NCBI RefSeq assembly: GCF_000829445.1
Contig: NZ_JXRQ01000017.1
Coordinates: forward strand, 186,001-250,000
Source: Jeotgalibacillus alimentarius
GTDB taxonomy: Bacteria; Bacillota; Bacilli; Bacillales; Jeotgalibacillaceae
Length of the DNA stretch: 64,000 nucleotides
Direction of reading: 5' to 3'
Shown here: positions 44,084 to 53,416 of the stretch, piece after piece
How the letters are laid out: each line of letters starts with the position of its first letter
Position numbering within the stretch: position 1 is the first letter of the stretch
Position numbers and translations under genes: made by a program
The notes under the pieces: generated by a model
Told to the model about the DNA's origin: nothing
What the model saw: only the letters and a program-made list of their open reading frames with translations
The model's database searches: none

Positions 44084-44328
44084 TAATCACACGATATATT
44101 TAATTTTTCAGCCAGGGATTCAAGGTTGAAGCCGCGCACGACTTCACTGTCATTGATCACTACCGTCGGGGTCGAATATGATTCCAGTGTGTCTATCATA
44201 TATTGCCTTGAAGATGTATCCTCTTTAATATTTATCTCACTGAATTCAACTTGGTTTGCTTTAAAAAAACGTTTAACAATTTCACACGGCGGACACTGTG
44301 GCTGAGTGTACAAAATTACTTTTTGCAC
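44083..44328 (-). CDS. Glutaredoxin-family protein (CPPC motif)
   Basis: The 81-residue thioredoxin-fold protein has its redox pair at Cys12-Pro-Pro-Cys15 (YTQPQCPPCEIV), the cis-Pro TPTVV and a C-terminal GFN motif, as in NrdH/YtnI-like glutaredoxins. GTG 44328 is chosen because AAAGGAAG lies eight bases ahead and the protein then begins at the first beta strand; the open frame extends 37 codons further without family similarity. It is a single-gene unit. Confidence 0.82.
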   Translation of the reverse strand: MQKVILYTQPQCPPCEIVKRFFKANQVEFSEINIKEDTSSRQYMIDTLESYSTPTVVINDSEVVRGFNLESLAEKLNISCD

Positions 44329-44593
44329 GCTGCTCACTTCCTTTAAACAATATTCATTTGTTAATAGTTTCGCGTAAATCAGCAGTTGTGTCAAAGGATT
44401 TGCAAGTGTTCCTGTCTGTTCTTTAATTTGAGCTGTCATGAGTTGAGAATGTGTGTTATAGTATTCTTTGTTTTGTAACAGCTGAAAAAGGGAATGAGGA
44501 TGAAGGTGGTTTCACCGGATGATTCTTTGCTAACTGCCATTCCCGGTTAAATGTTATAATGAAATGATCAACAAACAGAAGGGAGAATACCAC

Positions 44594-44848
44594 ATGTCTC
44601 AACTGATGGGTATTATTCAAAGACTAAAAACATTGCAGGAGCAGGATCAGTCAGGTGATGTTCCTTCCCGCTTTTTCGAACTGAACGGTAAAAGAGTATG
44701 CCAGGTGAAATATTTTGGCACAAATGATACGTTCGAGCTTGAAGTGTATGACAAAGATCAGAAACCGCAGAAATATCCTTTCGACAACATTGATATGACA
44801 GCGATTGAAATCTATGAACTGCTTCAGGAAGAAAATAATAACCAGTAA
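44594..44848 (+). CDS. ykuJ: YkuJ family protein
   Basis: This 84-residue protein matches B. subtilis YkuJ: MSQLMGIIQRLKTLQE at the N-terminus, KYFGTNDTFELEVY and YPFDNIDMTAIEIYELL. The function is unknown; it is small, soluble and acidic. ATG 44594 follows AGAAGGGAG; an upstream ATG at 44564 lacks a site. It is followed by a terminator and then darB, keeping the ykuJ-ykuL-ccpC order of B. subtilis with ykuK absent. Confidence 0.88.
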   Translation: MSQLMGIIQRLKTLQEQDQSGDVPSRFFELNGKRVCQVKYFGTNDTFELEVYDKDQKPQKYPFDNIDMTAIEIYELLQEENNNQ

Positions 44849-44856
44849 ACATGAAG

Positions 44857-44880
44857 AACCGGTGCTCCCGGTTTTTTTTT
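44857..44880 (+). terminator. Terminator after ykuJ
   Basis: AACCGG/CCGGTT stem with a TGCTC loop, followed by a long T-run. Confidence 0.8.
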
Positions 44881-44973
44881 GGATTTTTTTAAAACAGAGT
44901 TCAGACATAGAGAGCATCTCTTTGGTTATGTTATGATGGGGACAGAGAGATTTTGTAAAAAGGGGTTTGACAC

Positions 44974-45423
44974 ATGCTAACAATTGAACATAAAGAATTT
45001 CTTGAAACACCAATCAGTCAATATATTATTCCTTCAGAAAAAATTGCCCACGTGCAGGAGATGAACACTGCAGAACATGCACTTCTCGTATTAACAAAAA
45101 GCGGATATTCATCCATACCCGTACTGGATTCTTCCTATCACCTGAAAGGCCTGATCAGTGTACAGATGATCACTGATTCAATGCTCGGACTTGAAGAAAT
45201 TGAATTTAGCAGACTGAACGAAAAAAAAGTAAAAGATATCATGCGTGCTGACATTCCATCTCTAAAGCAGACTGATCAGTTTCAGTTCGCACTTAACCTC
45301 CTTGTGGACCACCCGTTTGTGTGCGTGATGAGTCCTGAAGGTTATTTTGAAGGGCTGCTAACACGAAGAGTAATGTTAAAACAGTTACAGAGGCATATAC
45401 ACAAACAAATTCAGCGTTCTTAA
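44974..45423 (+). CDS. darB: CBS-domain protein DarB (c-di-AMP receptor)
   Basis: The 149-residue protein is two CBS domains with an N-terminal helix (PISQYIIPSEKIAHV, then ALLVLTKSGYSSIPVLD and MRADIPSLK). It corresponds to B. subtilis YkuL/CbpB/DarB, which binds cyclic di-AMP and, when free, stimulates Rel and pyruvate carboxylase under low potassium. That links it by physiology to the KtrCD system in this window. The ATG is preceded by AAAAAGGGG. An MFS gene starts 18 bp downstream. Confidence 0.87.
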   Translation: MLTIEHKEFLETPISQYIIPSEKIAHVQEMNTAEHALLVLTKSGYSSIPVLDSSYHLKGLISVQMITDSMLGLEEIEFSRLNEKKVKDIMRADIPSLKQTDQFQFALNLLVDHPFVCVMSPEGYFEGLLTRRVMLKQLQRHIHKQIQRS

Positions 45424-45441
45424 CGTCAAGGGAGCTTCTAT

Positions 45442-46935
45442 ATGAATGAGTCTAATCAGCGGACAGGACAAAATAAATACCGTCCATTTATATTAGCTGC
45501 TGTCATGCTTGCGATGTTTGTTGGTGCAATTGAAGCGACCATTGTCTCAACAGCTATGCCTGCAATCACAGCAGACCTTGGTGATTTCCAGCTTTATAGC
45601 TGGGTTTTTTCTTCATATCTATTAATGAGTACGGTTACAGTATTACTTTATGGAAAACTGTCTGACCTGTTTGGCAGAAAGCCCGTACTTACATTAGGTA
45701 TGTCGTTTTTTTTAGTCGGATCTATATTATGTGGTTTTGCTGAATCGATGGAATGGCTGATCGCCTTCAGGTTTATTCAGGGTCTTGGAGCGGGGGCTGT
45801 CATGCCGATCGCTTCAACGATTGTAGGAGATATATATTCTAAAGAAGAACGCGCAAAGATTCAAGGTTACCTATCAAGTGTATGGGGAATCTCAGCTGTT
45901 ATGGGACCTGCGATCGGTGGACTACTGGTAGAAACGATCGGCTGGCAATACGTATTCTGGATTAATATCCCGCTTGGTGTTCTTTCTCTTACTGTGCTTT
46001 GGATATTCCTCAAGGAGGACGTTGAAAAAAATACATCGCCCATTGATTATAAAGGAGCAGCTCTGCTATCAGTTGCACTGACAGTCTTACTGTATCTGCT
46101 GGTAGAAGGCGGTATTTCTATCCCATGGCTATCTTCGACTGCGCTCATCATGATCGCTTCAGCGGTACTGCTGTTGTATCTTTTCGTCAGACATGAGCTG
46201 AAGGCACCTGACCCGATGATGCCATTTTCGATCTGGAGAAACCGTGCGATATTTATTGCCAATATTGTATCACTGACAACAGGCGTATTATTGATAGGTA
46301 TATCGAGTTACCTGCCTGCTTTTGTGACAGGTGTGATGGAGGAGAGCGCTAGTATTGCCGGATTTACGCTGACTGCAATGTCAATTGGCTGGCCCATTGC
46401 AGCAACTGTTGCAGGAAGATTACTGATTAAAATCGGTTATTATAAAACGAGTCTTCTTGGCGGAATCTCTTTAATCATTGGAACATTTCTATTTGTCCTG
46501 ATGGAACCGGGCTATGGGCCGGTATGGCCTGCGGTATCCTCATTTTTCGTTGGAATAGGTATGGGGCTTACAACAACATCATTTATTGTATCTATTCAAA
46601 GTGCAGTCCCATGGAAATTAAGAGGTGCTGCAACTGCAGCAAATATGTTTATGAGAAATCTGGGCAGTACAGTCGGAGTTGCGCTGCTTGGAGGGATACT
46701 GAATGCTTCGATCAGATCCTCTTTTGAAAAGAGTGAAAACACCGAAGTTCAGTCATTAGGTGTTGATGCGGTGAATAGTCTGCTTGAAGCAGAACAGAGA
46801 AGCCGCATTGAGCCTGTTGTACTTGAGCAATTGCAGTCGGCTATGACAAGCGGTTTAAATATCGTTTATTTCATTGTATTTGCATTTGCTTTAATCAGCT
46901 TATTTTTTATTCTGTTTCTGCCGAGGAAGGAATAG
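45442..46935 (+). CDS. MFS multidrug exporter (DHA2, 14-TM type)
   Basis: The 497-residue protein has about fourteen membrane segments. Motif C-like GAIEATIVSTAMPAI in TM1, motif A LSDLFGRKPVL and FRFIQGLGAGAVMPIA in TM4 fit the DHA2 drug:H+ antiporters. The substrate is unknown. AAGGGAG precedes the ATG. It is squeezed between darB (18 bp) and ccpC (8 bp), so the three may share a transcript, although in B. subtilis darB and ccpC are neighbours without it. Confidence 0.85.
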   Translation: MNESNQRTGQNKYRPFILAAVMLAMFVGAIEATIVSTAMPAITADLGDFQLYSWVFSSYLLMSTVTVLLYGKLSDLFGRKPVLTLGMSFFLVGSILCGFAESMEWLIAFRFIQGLGAGAVMPIASTIVGDIYSKEERAKIQGYLSSVWGISAVMGPAIGGLLVETIGWQYVFWINIPLGVLSLTVLWIFLKEDVEKNTSPIDYKGAALLSVALTVLLYLLVEGGISIPWLSSTALIMIASAVLLLYLFVRHELKAPDPMMPFSIWRNRAIFIANIVSLTTGVLLIGISSYLPAFVTGVMEESASIAGFTLTAMSIGWPIAATVAGRLLIKIGYYKTSLLGGISLIIGTFLFVLMEPGYGPVWPAVSSFFVGIGMGLTTTSFIVSIQSAVPWKLRGAATAANMFMRNLGSTVGVALLGGILNASIRSSFEKSENTEVQSLGVDAVNSLLEAEQRSRIEPVVLEQLQSAMTSGLNIVYFIVFAFALISLFFILFLPRKE

Positions 46936-46943
46936 GGTGAACT

Positions 46944-47810
46944 ATGAATCATTCCGATTATCATATGCTGGATATACTTGCTGAAGAGATGAATATGAGA
47001 AAAGCAGCTGAAAGGCTGTTTGTTTCCCAGCCTGCTTTATCACAAAGGCTGCAGTCAATCGAAAAAGAATGGCAAAAGTCATTATTTATCAGGTCTAAAA
47101 AAGGACTGACGCTTACACCTGCCGGGGAAATGATTGTGAATATGGCACGGGAAATGATCAAGAAGGAAGAAGCAGTCAGAGAACAGATTCTCGCGCTTGA
47201 TACAAAGGTATATGGCACGCTGAAAATTGCCTGCGCTTCTATTGTGGGGCAGAACTGGCTGCCAAAAGTGCTGAAAGACTTTGTAGAAACAAATGCGCAC
47301 GCAAGAATTTCACTCATGACAGGATGGAGCAGTGAAATATTGCAGGCTGTATACAATGGTGATGTGCATATAGGGATTATCAGAGGGACACCTGACTGGA
47401 AAGGACCTAAGTTGCATTTATTTCAGGACCAGTTGTATCTTGTGGATAAAGAAATAAAACGTGTAGAAGATCTTCACTTAACAAATAGACCTTTCATTCA
47501 GTTCAAAAGTGATTCAACTTATTATCAGGAAATTCAGGAGTGGTGGGGCAGACAGTTTCAGATTTCACCGCGCCAGAATATCGTTGTAGATCAAATCGAA
47601 ACCTGTAAACAAATGGCGCTGAATGGAATCGGGTATGCCATCCTTCCGTCCATTACATTGACAGGTAATGAAGATGTGTTTTGTACACCACTTCATACAG
47701 AAGATCACACATTAAAAAGAGATACCTGGCTGATCGGCTATCAGGCAGCATTTGAACTCCCACAGGTTGAAGCATTTATCGAGTCTGTTAAAAAGTATTT
47801 ATCCGTATGA
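46944..47810 (+). CDS. ccpC: LysR-family regulator CcpC
   Basis: The 288-residue protein has the LysR helix-turn-helix at about residues 15-40 (NMRKAAERLFVSQPALSQRL) and a substrate-binding domain containing LITGWSSE-like and IETCKQMALNGIGYAILPS segments, close to B. subtilis CcpC (YkuM). CcpC represses citB and citZ and responds to citrate; neither target is in the window. The ATG at 46944 begins eight bases after the MFS stop codon, with AAGGAATAGGG overlapping it as ribosome-binding site. Confidence 0.92.
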   Translation: MNHSDYHMLDILAEEMNMRKAAERLFVSQPALSQRLQSIEKEWQKSLFIRSKKGLTLTPAGEMIVNMAREMIKKEEAVREQILALDTKVYGTLKIACASIVGQNWLPKVLKDFVETNAHARISLMTGWSSEILQAVYNGDVHIGIIRGTPDWKGPKLHLFQDQLYLVDKEIKRVEDLHLTNRPFIQFKSDSTYYQEIQEWWGRQFQISPRQNIVVDQIETCKQMALNGIGYAILPSITLTGNEDVFCTPLHTEDHTLKRDTWLIGYQAAFELPQVEAFIESVKKYLSV

Positions 47811-47907
47811 TTTGAAATTTTCTAATATTGATCACTTGTATTGTGGTGCGGTGGTCTGATAAAGTAAAAGTCAGCTGAATGCTTAAATGATTGAGAGGGG
47901 AATTCAA

Positions 47908-48621
47908 ATGAACACAATGGATGCAAATGAAATTATTTCTTATATTCAAAACGCGAAAAAATCAACGCCTGTAAAAGTATATGTCAAGGGGGCAGATCTT
48001 CATAAGATTAACTTTGGTGATGCTACCCAGACATTTTTATCTGAAGGTTCAGGTGTTATCTTCGGAGAGTGGGCAGATATTCAGCCGGCGCTTGAAGCAC
48101 ACACTGATCAGATTTGGGATTACATTGTAGAAAACGACCGCAGAAATTCTGCTATTCCGATGCTGGACCTGAAAAACATCAAAGCTCGTATTGAACCGGG
48201 TGCGATTATCCGTGACCAGGTTGAAATTGGGGATAATGCAGTGATCATGATGGGTGCTTCAATTAACATCGGTTCTGTGATCGGTTCAGGTACAATGATC
48301 GATATGAATGTTGTTCTTGGTGGCCGTGCTACTGTAGGTAAGAATTGCCATATCGGTGCGGGAGCAGTCCTTGCAGGTGTAATTGAACCACCTTCAGCAA
48401 AACCGGTAGTGGTTGAAGATGATGTTGTGATTGGTGCAAATGCTGTTGTTTTAGAAGGTGTAACAGTTGGACAGGGCGCTGTTGTGGCTGCAGGTGCAAT
48501 TGTCATTGAGGACGTTGAACCTTACACAGTCGTTGCAGGAACACCGGCTAAGGTACTGAAGAAAATTGATGAAAAGACAAAGTCTAAAACAGAAATTAAG
48601 CAGGAACTTCGTCAGCTGTAA
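47908..48621 (+). CDS. dapH: Tetrahydrodipicolinate N-acetyltransferase
   Basis: The 237-residue protein has a helical N-terminal domain ([18 protein letters not shown]) and a left-handed beta-helix of hexapeptide repeats ([22 protein letters not shown] and later [14 protein letters not shown]). It acetylates 2,3,4,5-tetrahydrodipicolinate, the committed step of the acetyl branch to diaminopimelate and lysine. ATG 47908 follows GAGAGGGG and gives the family length; an ATG at 47887 has no site. dapL follows after a terminator. Confidence 0.95.
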   Translation: MNTMDANEIISYIQNAKKSTPVKVYVKGADLHKINFGDATQTFLSEGSGVIFGEWADIQPALEAHTDQIWDYIVENDRRNSAIPMLDLKNIKARIEPGAIIRDQVEIGDNAVIMMGASINIGSVIGSGTMIDMNVVLGGRATVGKNCHIGAGAVLAGVIEPPSAKPVVVEDDVVIGANAVVLEGVTVGQGAVVAAGAIVIEDVEPYTVVAGTPAKVLKKIDEKTKSKTEIKQELRQL

Positions 48622-48636
48622 AAGCTGCTTTTAAAG

Positions 48637-48663
48637 AACGCAGATGACAATCTGCGTTTTTTT
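48637..48663 (+). terminator. Terminator-like hairpin between dapH and dapL
   Basis: AACGCAGAT/ATCTGCGTT stem, GACA loop, T7. It may reduce readthrough into dapL. Confidence 0.85.
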
Positions 48664-48695
48664 CTTGAACTGAATAACAGGAAAGGTGTTTGTAA

Positions 48696-49811
48696 ATGGA
48701 CAAGTTTATTGAAATCAGAAGAGACCTTCACAAAATCCCTGAAGTTGGATACAAGGAATATAAAACTCAAAGCTATTTACTTCAGTATATCGACTCGCTG
48801 CCACAGGAAAACCTATCAGTTAAAACATGGGAAACCGGTATGTTTGTGTTGGTAAATGGAAAAGGAAGCAGTCCGAAAACATTGGCTTACAGAACAGATA
48901 TCGATGGACTGCCAATTACTGAACAGACAGGACTGCCATTTTCCTCTGAGCATCACGGATTCATGCATGCATGCGGTCATGACTTCCACATGAGCATTGC
49001 TCTTGGGGTGCTTACAGCATTAGCGTCACAGCCTATTGACGATCATATTCTTTTCATTTTCCAGCCGGCTGAAGAAGGGCCGGGTGGTGCTGCACGCATG
49101 CTTCAGTCAGATGAGATGAAAGCCTGGATGCCTGATGAGATCATGGGCCTTCATGTCGCTCCTGAATATCAGGCAGGAGAAATCGCAGTTAAAAAGGGTC
49201 TTTTATTTGCAAACACGTCTGAATTGAAAGTTGTCTTAACCGGTAAAGGTGGACACGCGGCTTATCCGCATAAAACAAAAGATATGATTGTGGCAGGTGC
49301 TCATTTGATCACACAGCTGCAGTCAGTCGTCTCACGGTCAATTGACCCGTTAAACAGTGCAGTTGTCACTGTCGGCAAACTTGAGGCGGGGACAGTAGGA
49401 AATATTATTGCTGAGACTGCCGAGCTGAATGGAACAATGAGAAGTCTCGATCCTGAAGTGATGGAGACGTTAAAAACAAGGGTGAAGGCAATCTCTGAAG
49501 GAATTGCACTGGCCTTTGACTGTGAAGTAAAAGTTGAATTCAACCAGCCTTATTACATGGTCTATAATGATCATCAGCTCACTGAAGATTTTATGTCATT
49601 TGCCTCTGAGTACAATGGTATTCACTGTATTGAATGCGAAAAAGCTATGACAGGAGAAGATTTCGGTTATTTTCTTAAAGAAATTCCGGGTTTCATGTTT
49701 TGGCTTGGTGTCGGGTCTGAGTACGGACTGCATCACGCAAAACTGAATCCGGATGAGAAAGCAATTGAACCGGCGATCACATTCATTACAGACTACTTAA
49801 GAAGTAAATAA
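48696..49811 (+). CDS. dapL: N-acetyldiaminopimelate deacetylase
   Basis: This 371-residue M20-family metallopeptidase has the metal-binding motifs CGHDFHM and PAEEGPGGA plus a dimerisation insert ([11 protein letters not shown]). It removes the acetyl group from N-acetyl-L,L-diaminopimelate. AGGAAAGGTG precedes the ATG. With dapH and patA it completes the acetyl branch for lysine and wall precursors. B. subtilis calls it ykuR (also written dapL). A terminator-like hairpin separates it from dapH. Confidence 0.93.
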   Translation: MDKFIEIRRDLHKIPEVGYKEYKTQSYLLQYIDSLPQENLSVKTWETGMFVLVNGKGSSPKTLAYRTDIDGLPITEQTGLPFSSEHHGFMHACGHDFHMSIALGVLTALASQPIDDHILFIFQPAEEGPGGAARMLQSDEMKAWMPDEIMGLHVAPEYQAGEIAVKKGLLFANTSELKVVLTGKGGHAAYPHKTKDMIVAGAHLITQLQSVVSRSIDPLNSAVVTVGKLEAGTVGNIIAETAELNGTMRSLDPEVMETLKTRVKAISEGIALAFDCEVKVEFNQPYYMVYNDHQLTEDFMSFASEYNGIHCIECEKAMTGEDFGYFLKEIPGFMFWLGVGSEYGLHHAKLNPDEKAIEPAITFITDYLRSK

Positions 49812-49815
49812 TCAT

Positions 49816-49846
49816 AAAAAAAGGCGGCATATCAGCCGCCTTTTTT
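49816..49846. terminator. Bidirectional terminator between dapL and mscS
   Basis: AAAGGCGGC/GCCGCCTTT stem with an ATATCA loop, A-run left and T-run right, between convergent genes. Confidence 0.9.
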
Positions 49847-50708
49847 AACTTTCTTTGTGTACGTATACCTGATGTGGAAATGGAATCTCAATGCCATTGC
49901 GGTCGAGCGCTTCTTTCATTGCTTTTCTAAGCTCTCTTTCAACGCCCCACTGTTCCATATTTGCAGTCTTTCCGATCACACGGATGACGACATCTGAAGA
50001 ACCAAGCTCTTGAACACCTACTACATTAGGTCCTTCTACAATGTTGCTGTTAGCAGCAGCAACTTCATCACATACATCCTGTAACACTTTAATCGCTTTA
50101 TCAATATCGTCATCATAAGAGATACCAATATCAATCATTGCGCGCATATTACCGCGTGAATGGTTACTCATGCTTGTAATTTCACGGTTAGGTACGAAAT
50201 GTAATGTCCCGTCAAAGCCACGGATTTTAGTTTGTCTTAGACCAACCTCTTCACATATTCCTGAAAAGCTGCCAGTCGTTATGTAATCGCCAACATCGAT
50301 TTGCTTTTCAAGCAGAATGAAAAATCCGGTTACGACGTCACTGACAAGGCCCTGTGCACCAAATCCGATTGCCAGACCAACAATACCAGCCCCTGCGATC
50401 AGCGCTGTAACATCAATATTGACAACCTGCAGGATCGTGACAATTAAGATAAAGATGAGTGCATAGCCAAAAACATTCTTGGTTAGACTCTCTAACGTAC
50501 GGGCTCTGCCGACGGAGATATTTTCTTTATGCTCATATTTAGTGAAGATTCGTGATAATACACGGTTTCCGATCGCTTTAGCAATCATAAATACAATAAT
50601 GATGCCGATGATTTTCAGAGCTGCGATTCCGATTGCAATAAGAAGTGCTCCCCATTCATATTCGGCAAGTCTTGCACTTAACGCATTAACATTTAAAATA
50701 AGTTCCAA
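49845..50708 (-). CDS. ykuT: MscS-family small-conductance mechanosensitive channel (YkuT)
   Basis: The 287-residue protein has three N-terminal membrane helices (to about residue 125); the third contains the pore helix pattern AGAGIVGLAIGFGAQGLVSDVVTG typical of MscS. A beta domain (GDYITTGSFSGICEEVGLR) and a mixed C-terminal domain follow. MscS channels open on membrane tension to release solutes. The start is TTG with AAAGGATGA upstream. It converges on dapL and is divergent from ykuU, as in B. subtilis. Confidence 0.9.
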   Translation of the reverse strand: MELILNVNALSARLAEYEWGALLIAIGIAALKIIGIIIVFMIAKAIGNRVLSRIFTKYEHKENISVGRARTLESLTKNVFGYALIFILIVTILQVVNIDVTALIAGAGIVGLAIGFGAQGLVSDVVTGFFILLEKQIDVGDYITTGSFSGICEEVGLRQTKIRGFDGTLHFVPNREITSMSNHSRGNMRAMIDIGISYDDDIDKAIKVLQDVCDEVAAANSNIVEGPNVVGVQELGSSDVVIRVIGKTANMEQWGVERELRKAMKEALDRNGIEIPFPHQVYVHKES

Positions 50709-50779
50709 TGACTGTCATCCTTTCTGCATAACACAATGGTTTATATCGTCCTACTATACCCTTATAACAAAAGGGAAAA

Positions 50780-50798
50780 CATGAATCAAGGATTCATG
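50780..50798. promoter_or_regulatory. Palindrome between ykuT and ykuU (possible operator)
   Basis: CATGAATC-AAG-GATTCATG is a perfect 8-bp inverted repeat, about 70 bp upstream of the ykuT start and 40 bp before the ykuU promoter. It has no T-run, so it is not a terminator. The binding factor is unknown. Confidence 0.45.
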
Positions 50799-50837
50799 CG
50801 GATTTTATTAATAATATAAAATCAATTTTGTTTTAAA

Positions 50838-50866
50838 TTGACTAATGTTTTTTCGTATATTATCAT
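50838..50866 (+). promoter_or_regulatory. SigA promoter of ykuU
   Basis: TTGACT and TATCAT are separated by 17 bp. A second inverted repeat, GAATGAA-TCAA-TTCATTC (50888-50905), lies in the 5' leader. Confidence 0.7.
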
Positions 50867-50936
50867 GGAAATCGTGAGTTTATTGAGGAATGAATCAATT
50901 CATTCTCATGCTGAATTTTGATCTGGAGGGATTTTG

Positions 50937-51479
50937 ATGGCAGAACGTATGGTAGGCAAGCAGGCGCCACGCTTTGAAATGGACGCAGTACTTGCTGACA
51001 AGGAATTTGGAAAAGTAAGTCTTGAACAGAATATGAAAGAAGATAAATGGACGGTGTTATTCTTCTATCCAATGGACTTCACTTTTGTATGTCCAACTGA
51101 AATCACTGCAATGTCAGACCGTTACGACGAATTTGAAGACCTTGATGCTGAAATTATCGGGGTTTCTACTGATACAATCCATACGCACCTTGCATGGATC
51201 AACACAGAACGCAAAGACAATGGTCTTGGCGATCTGAACTACCCACTTGCAGCGGATACAAATCACCAGGTATCTCGTGAATATGGCGTACTGATTGAAG
51301 ATGAAGGGATTGCACTTCGCGGACTTCACATTATCAGTCCTGAAGGCGAGCTGATGTATCAGACAGTATTCCACAACAACATCGGCCGTGATGTTGACGA
51401 AACACTTCGCGTACTGCAGGCACTTCAGACTGGCGGACTTTGCCCGGCAAACTGGAAGCCTGGACAAAAAACATTATAA
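50937..51479 (+). CDS. ykuU: Typical 2-Cys peroxiredoxin (YkuU)
   Basis: The 180-residue protein has the peroxidatic Cys52 (FYPMDFTFVCPTE) and resolving Cys169 (GGLCPANW), the typical 2-Cys AhpC/Prx1 arrangement. It reduces peroxides using thioredoxin-like donors. CTGGAGGG precedes the ATG at 50937. It has its own promoter and terminator. Its usual partner ykuV lies at 34.5 kb here. Confidence 0.93.
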   Translation: MAERMVGKQAPRFEMDAVLADKEFGKVSLEQNMKEDKWTVLFFYPMDFTFVCPTEITAMSDRYDEFEDLDAEIIGVSTDTIHTHLAWINTERKDNGLGDLNYPLAADTNHQVSREYGVLIEDEGIALRGLHIISPEGELMYQTVFHNNIGRDVDETLRVLQALQTGGLCPANWKPGQKTL

Positions 51480-51488
51480 GATCGCTTC

Positions 51489-51520
51489 AAAAAGATCAGC
51501 CTGCGGGCTGATCTTTTTTA
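51489..51520 (+). terminator. Terminator after ykuU
   Basis: AAAAGATCAGCC/GGGCTGATCTTTTT stem with a short TGC loop and a T-run. Confidence 0.9.
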
Positions 51521-51657
51521 ATGACTGCAGCGTTACACTCATGAGTGAATAGTGGGAAATGAGAAAAAATTCTAATAAAGGTGGAAATATATTTCGAAAA
51601 CCGATATATTTAATAGGTGTCTATATAATAGAAGAAACAAAAGAGGAGGGATACGCG

Positions 51658-53412
51658 ATGGATGTTTTTAAGAAGTTAAAAGAATTTTACTGGCCTCATA
51701 AGCGGCACTTTATACTTTCGATCATATTTTTATTTGTCATGACACTGATTACAATTGTCTATCCGATTATATTACAGATCACAATTGATGACGTCGTCGG
51801 TCAGGGAAGGTACGGACTGATCCCTTATCTTGCTTTTGGATTTATTGGGATTATGGCGATCAAAGGAATCGCTACATTTATCTCTCAATATAATGGAGAT
51901 CTGTTTGGTATTATTGCTGTCTATGATTTACGTGAACGGCTGTATGACAAGCTTCAGAGCCTGCCATTCCAATACTATGATAATGCAAAAACAGGCGATA
52001 TCATGTCACGTCTGACAGCTGATGTGGAAGGCTTCCGTTTCTTCCTGTCATTCGGATTTGCTGAATTAATCAGACTGGTACTGTTACTGATTGTGACAAC
52101 AGGGGTTATGCTTTATTATTCTGTTCCACTGACGATTGTAACGATGCTGTCTATCCCATTTCTTGCGATTGCTGTGTTTAAGTTTGATAAAAAAGTTCAC
52201 CCTGCATTTAGAGGTGTAAGAAAATCATTCGGAAAACTTAATACGAATGTACAAGAAAATATCAGTGGCATTAACACAGTGAAATCTCTTTCAAGAGAAG
52301 AACACCAAATTGATAAGTTCAACAGCTCAAACCAGGATTATAAAGAAAAGTACTTATTTACATCGGATGTGTGGGCTAAGTATTTCCCGTTAATGGAGTT
52401 TCTGGGGAATGTCAGTGTTGTGATGCTGCTTGGTTACGGGGGGTATCTTGTTGTCAATGACAGCCTGACTGCCGGTGAACTGACAGCGTTTTACAGCCTG
52501 GTCGGTTTTATTATCTGGCCGATTATGAACCTTGGTTTCACGATTAACCAGTTTTCACAGTCAAAGGCTTCGGGGGAGCGTCTGCTTGAGATTCTTGAAG
52601 CGGAAGAAACGATTACAGAAAAACCTGATGCTATTGAAATGACAAGATCTGAAGGTGTAGTTGAATTTAAAAATGTAACATTACGCTATACAGAAGATGA
52701 CGAAAAGGCAATTAACAATATTTCTTTTAAAGTTGAAAGTGGAAAGACAATTGGCTTAATTGGTGCAACAGGGTCAGGTAAAACGAGCGTGACGCAGCTC
52801 ATGACAAGGTTTTATGAGCCGACTGAAGGATCTGTACTGATCGATGGCAGGGAAGTCAGTGATTACACGCTTAGATCTCTCCGTAAAAATGTGGGGTTTG
52901 TGCTGCAGGAATCATTCCTGTTTTCTTCTACTATTAAAGCCAATATTGCATTCGGAAGACCTGAGGCAACAATGGATGAAATTATTTCAGCAGCTAAAAA
53001 AGCTGAAGCGCATGATTTTATTATGGAAATGCCGGACGGCTACGATACGATGCTTGGCGAAAGAGGACTTGGTCTATCCGGAGGTCAAAAGCAGAGAATT
53101 GCAATTGCCAGAGCGATCTGCCTGGATCCAAGTATATTGATTCTTGATGATGCAACGAGTGCTGTAGATATGCAGACTGAATTCAATATCCAAAAAGCAT
53201 TAAAAGAGGTTATGAAAGGCCGGACTACATTTATTATTGCGCACCGGATTTCCTCACTAAAACATGCAGATGAAATTTTTGTATTTGAGAACGGTGAGAT
53301 TACACATCGCGGTACACATGAAGAGCTGATTAAGCTCGAAGGACAGTATAAGCGGATCTACGATATTCAGTATAAAGATCAAAAAGCACTGTCTGCAACA
53401 GGGATGAGGTGA
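51658..53412 (+). CDS. yknU: ABC exporter half-transporter (YknU-like, degenerate-site subunit)
   Basis: The 584-residue protein has six membrane helices (to about residue 320) and an ATPase domain. Walker A is GATGSGKTS, the signature is LSGGQ, and Walker B ends ILDDATS, with Asp where the catalytic Glu should be. That identifies the degenerate-site subunit of a heterodimeric exporter. Length and place match B. subtilis YknU, but the yknWXYZ genes do not follow. ATG 51658 has GAGGAGGG seven bases ahead; the open frame extends 33 codons upstream without a site. The substrate is unknown. Confidence 0.83.
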   Translation: MDVFKKLKEFYWPHKRHFILSIIFLFVMTLITIVYPIILQITIDDVVGQGRYGLIPYLAFGFIGIMAIKGIATFISQYNGDLFGIIAVYDLRERLYDKLQSLPFQYYDNAKTGDIMSRLTADVEGFRFFLSFGFAELIRLVLLLIVTTGVMLYYSVPLTIVTMLSIPFLAIAVFKFDKKVHPAFRGVRKSFGKLNTNVQENISGINTVKSLSREEHQIDKFNSSNQDYKEKYLFTSDVWAKYFPLMEFLGNVSVVMLLGYGGYLVVNDSLTAGELTAFYSLVGFIIWPIMNLGFTINQFSQSKASGERLLEILEAEETITEKPDAIEMTRSEGVVEFKNVTLRYTEDDEKAINNISFKVESGKTIGLIGATGSGKTSVTQLMTRFYEPTEGSVLIDGREVSDYTLRSLRKNVGFVLQESFLFSSTIKANIAFGRPEATMDEIISAAKKAEAHDFIMEMPDGYDTMLGERGLGLSGGQKQRIAIARAICLDPSILILDDATSAVDMQTEFNIQKALKEVMKGRTTFIIAHRISSLKHADEIFVFENGEITHRGTHEELIKLEGQYKRIYDIQYKDQKALSATGMR

Positions 53413-53416
53413 AAAA

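Noticed and set aside
50888-50905. FadR operator upstream of ykuU
   Set aside because: The half-sites resemble FadR but their spacing is six rather than four bases.
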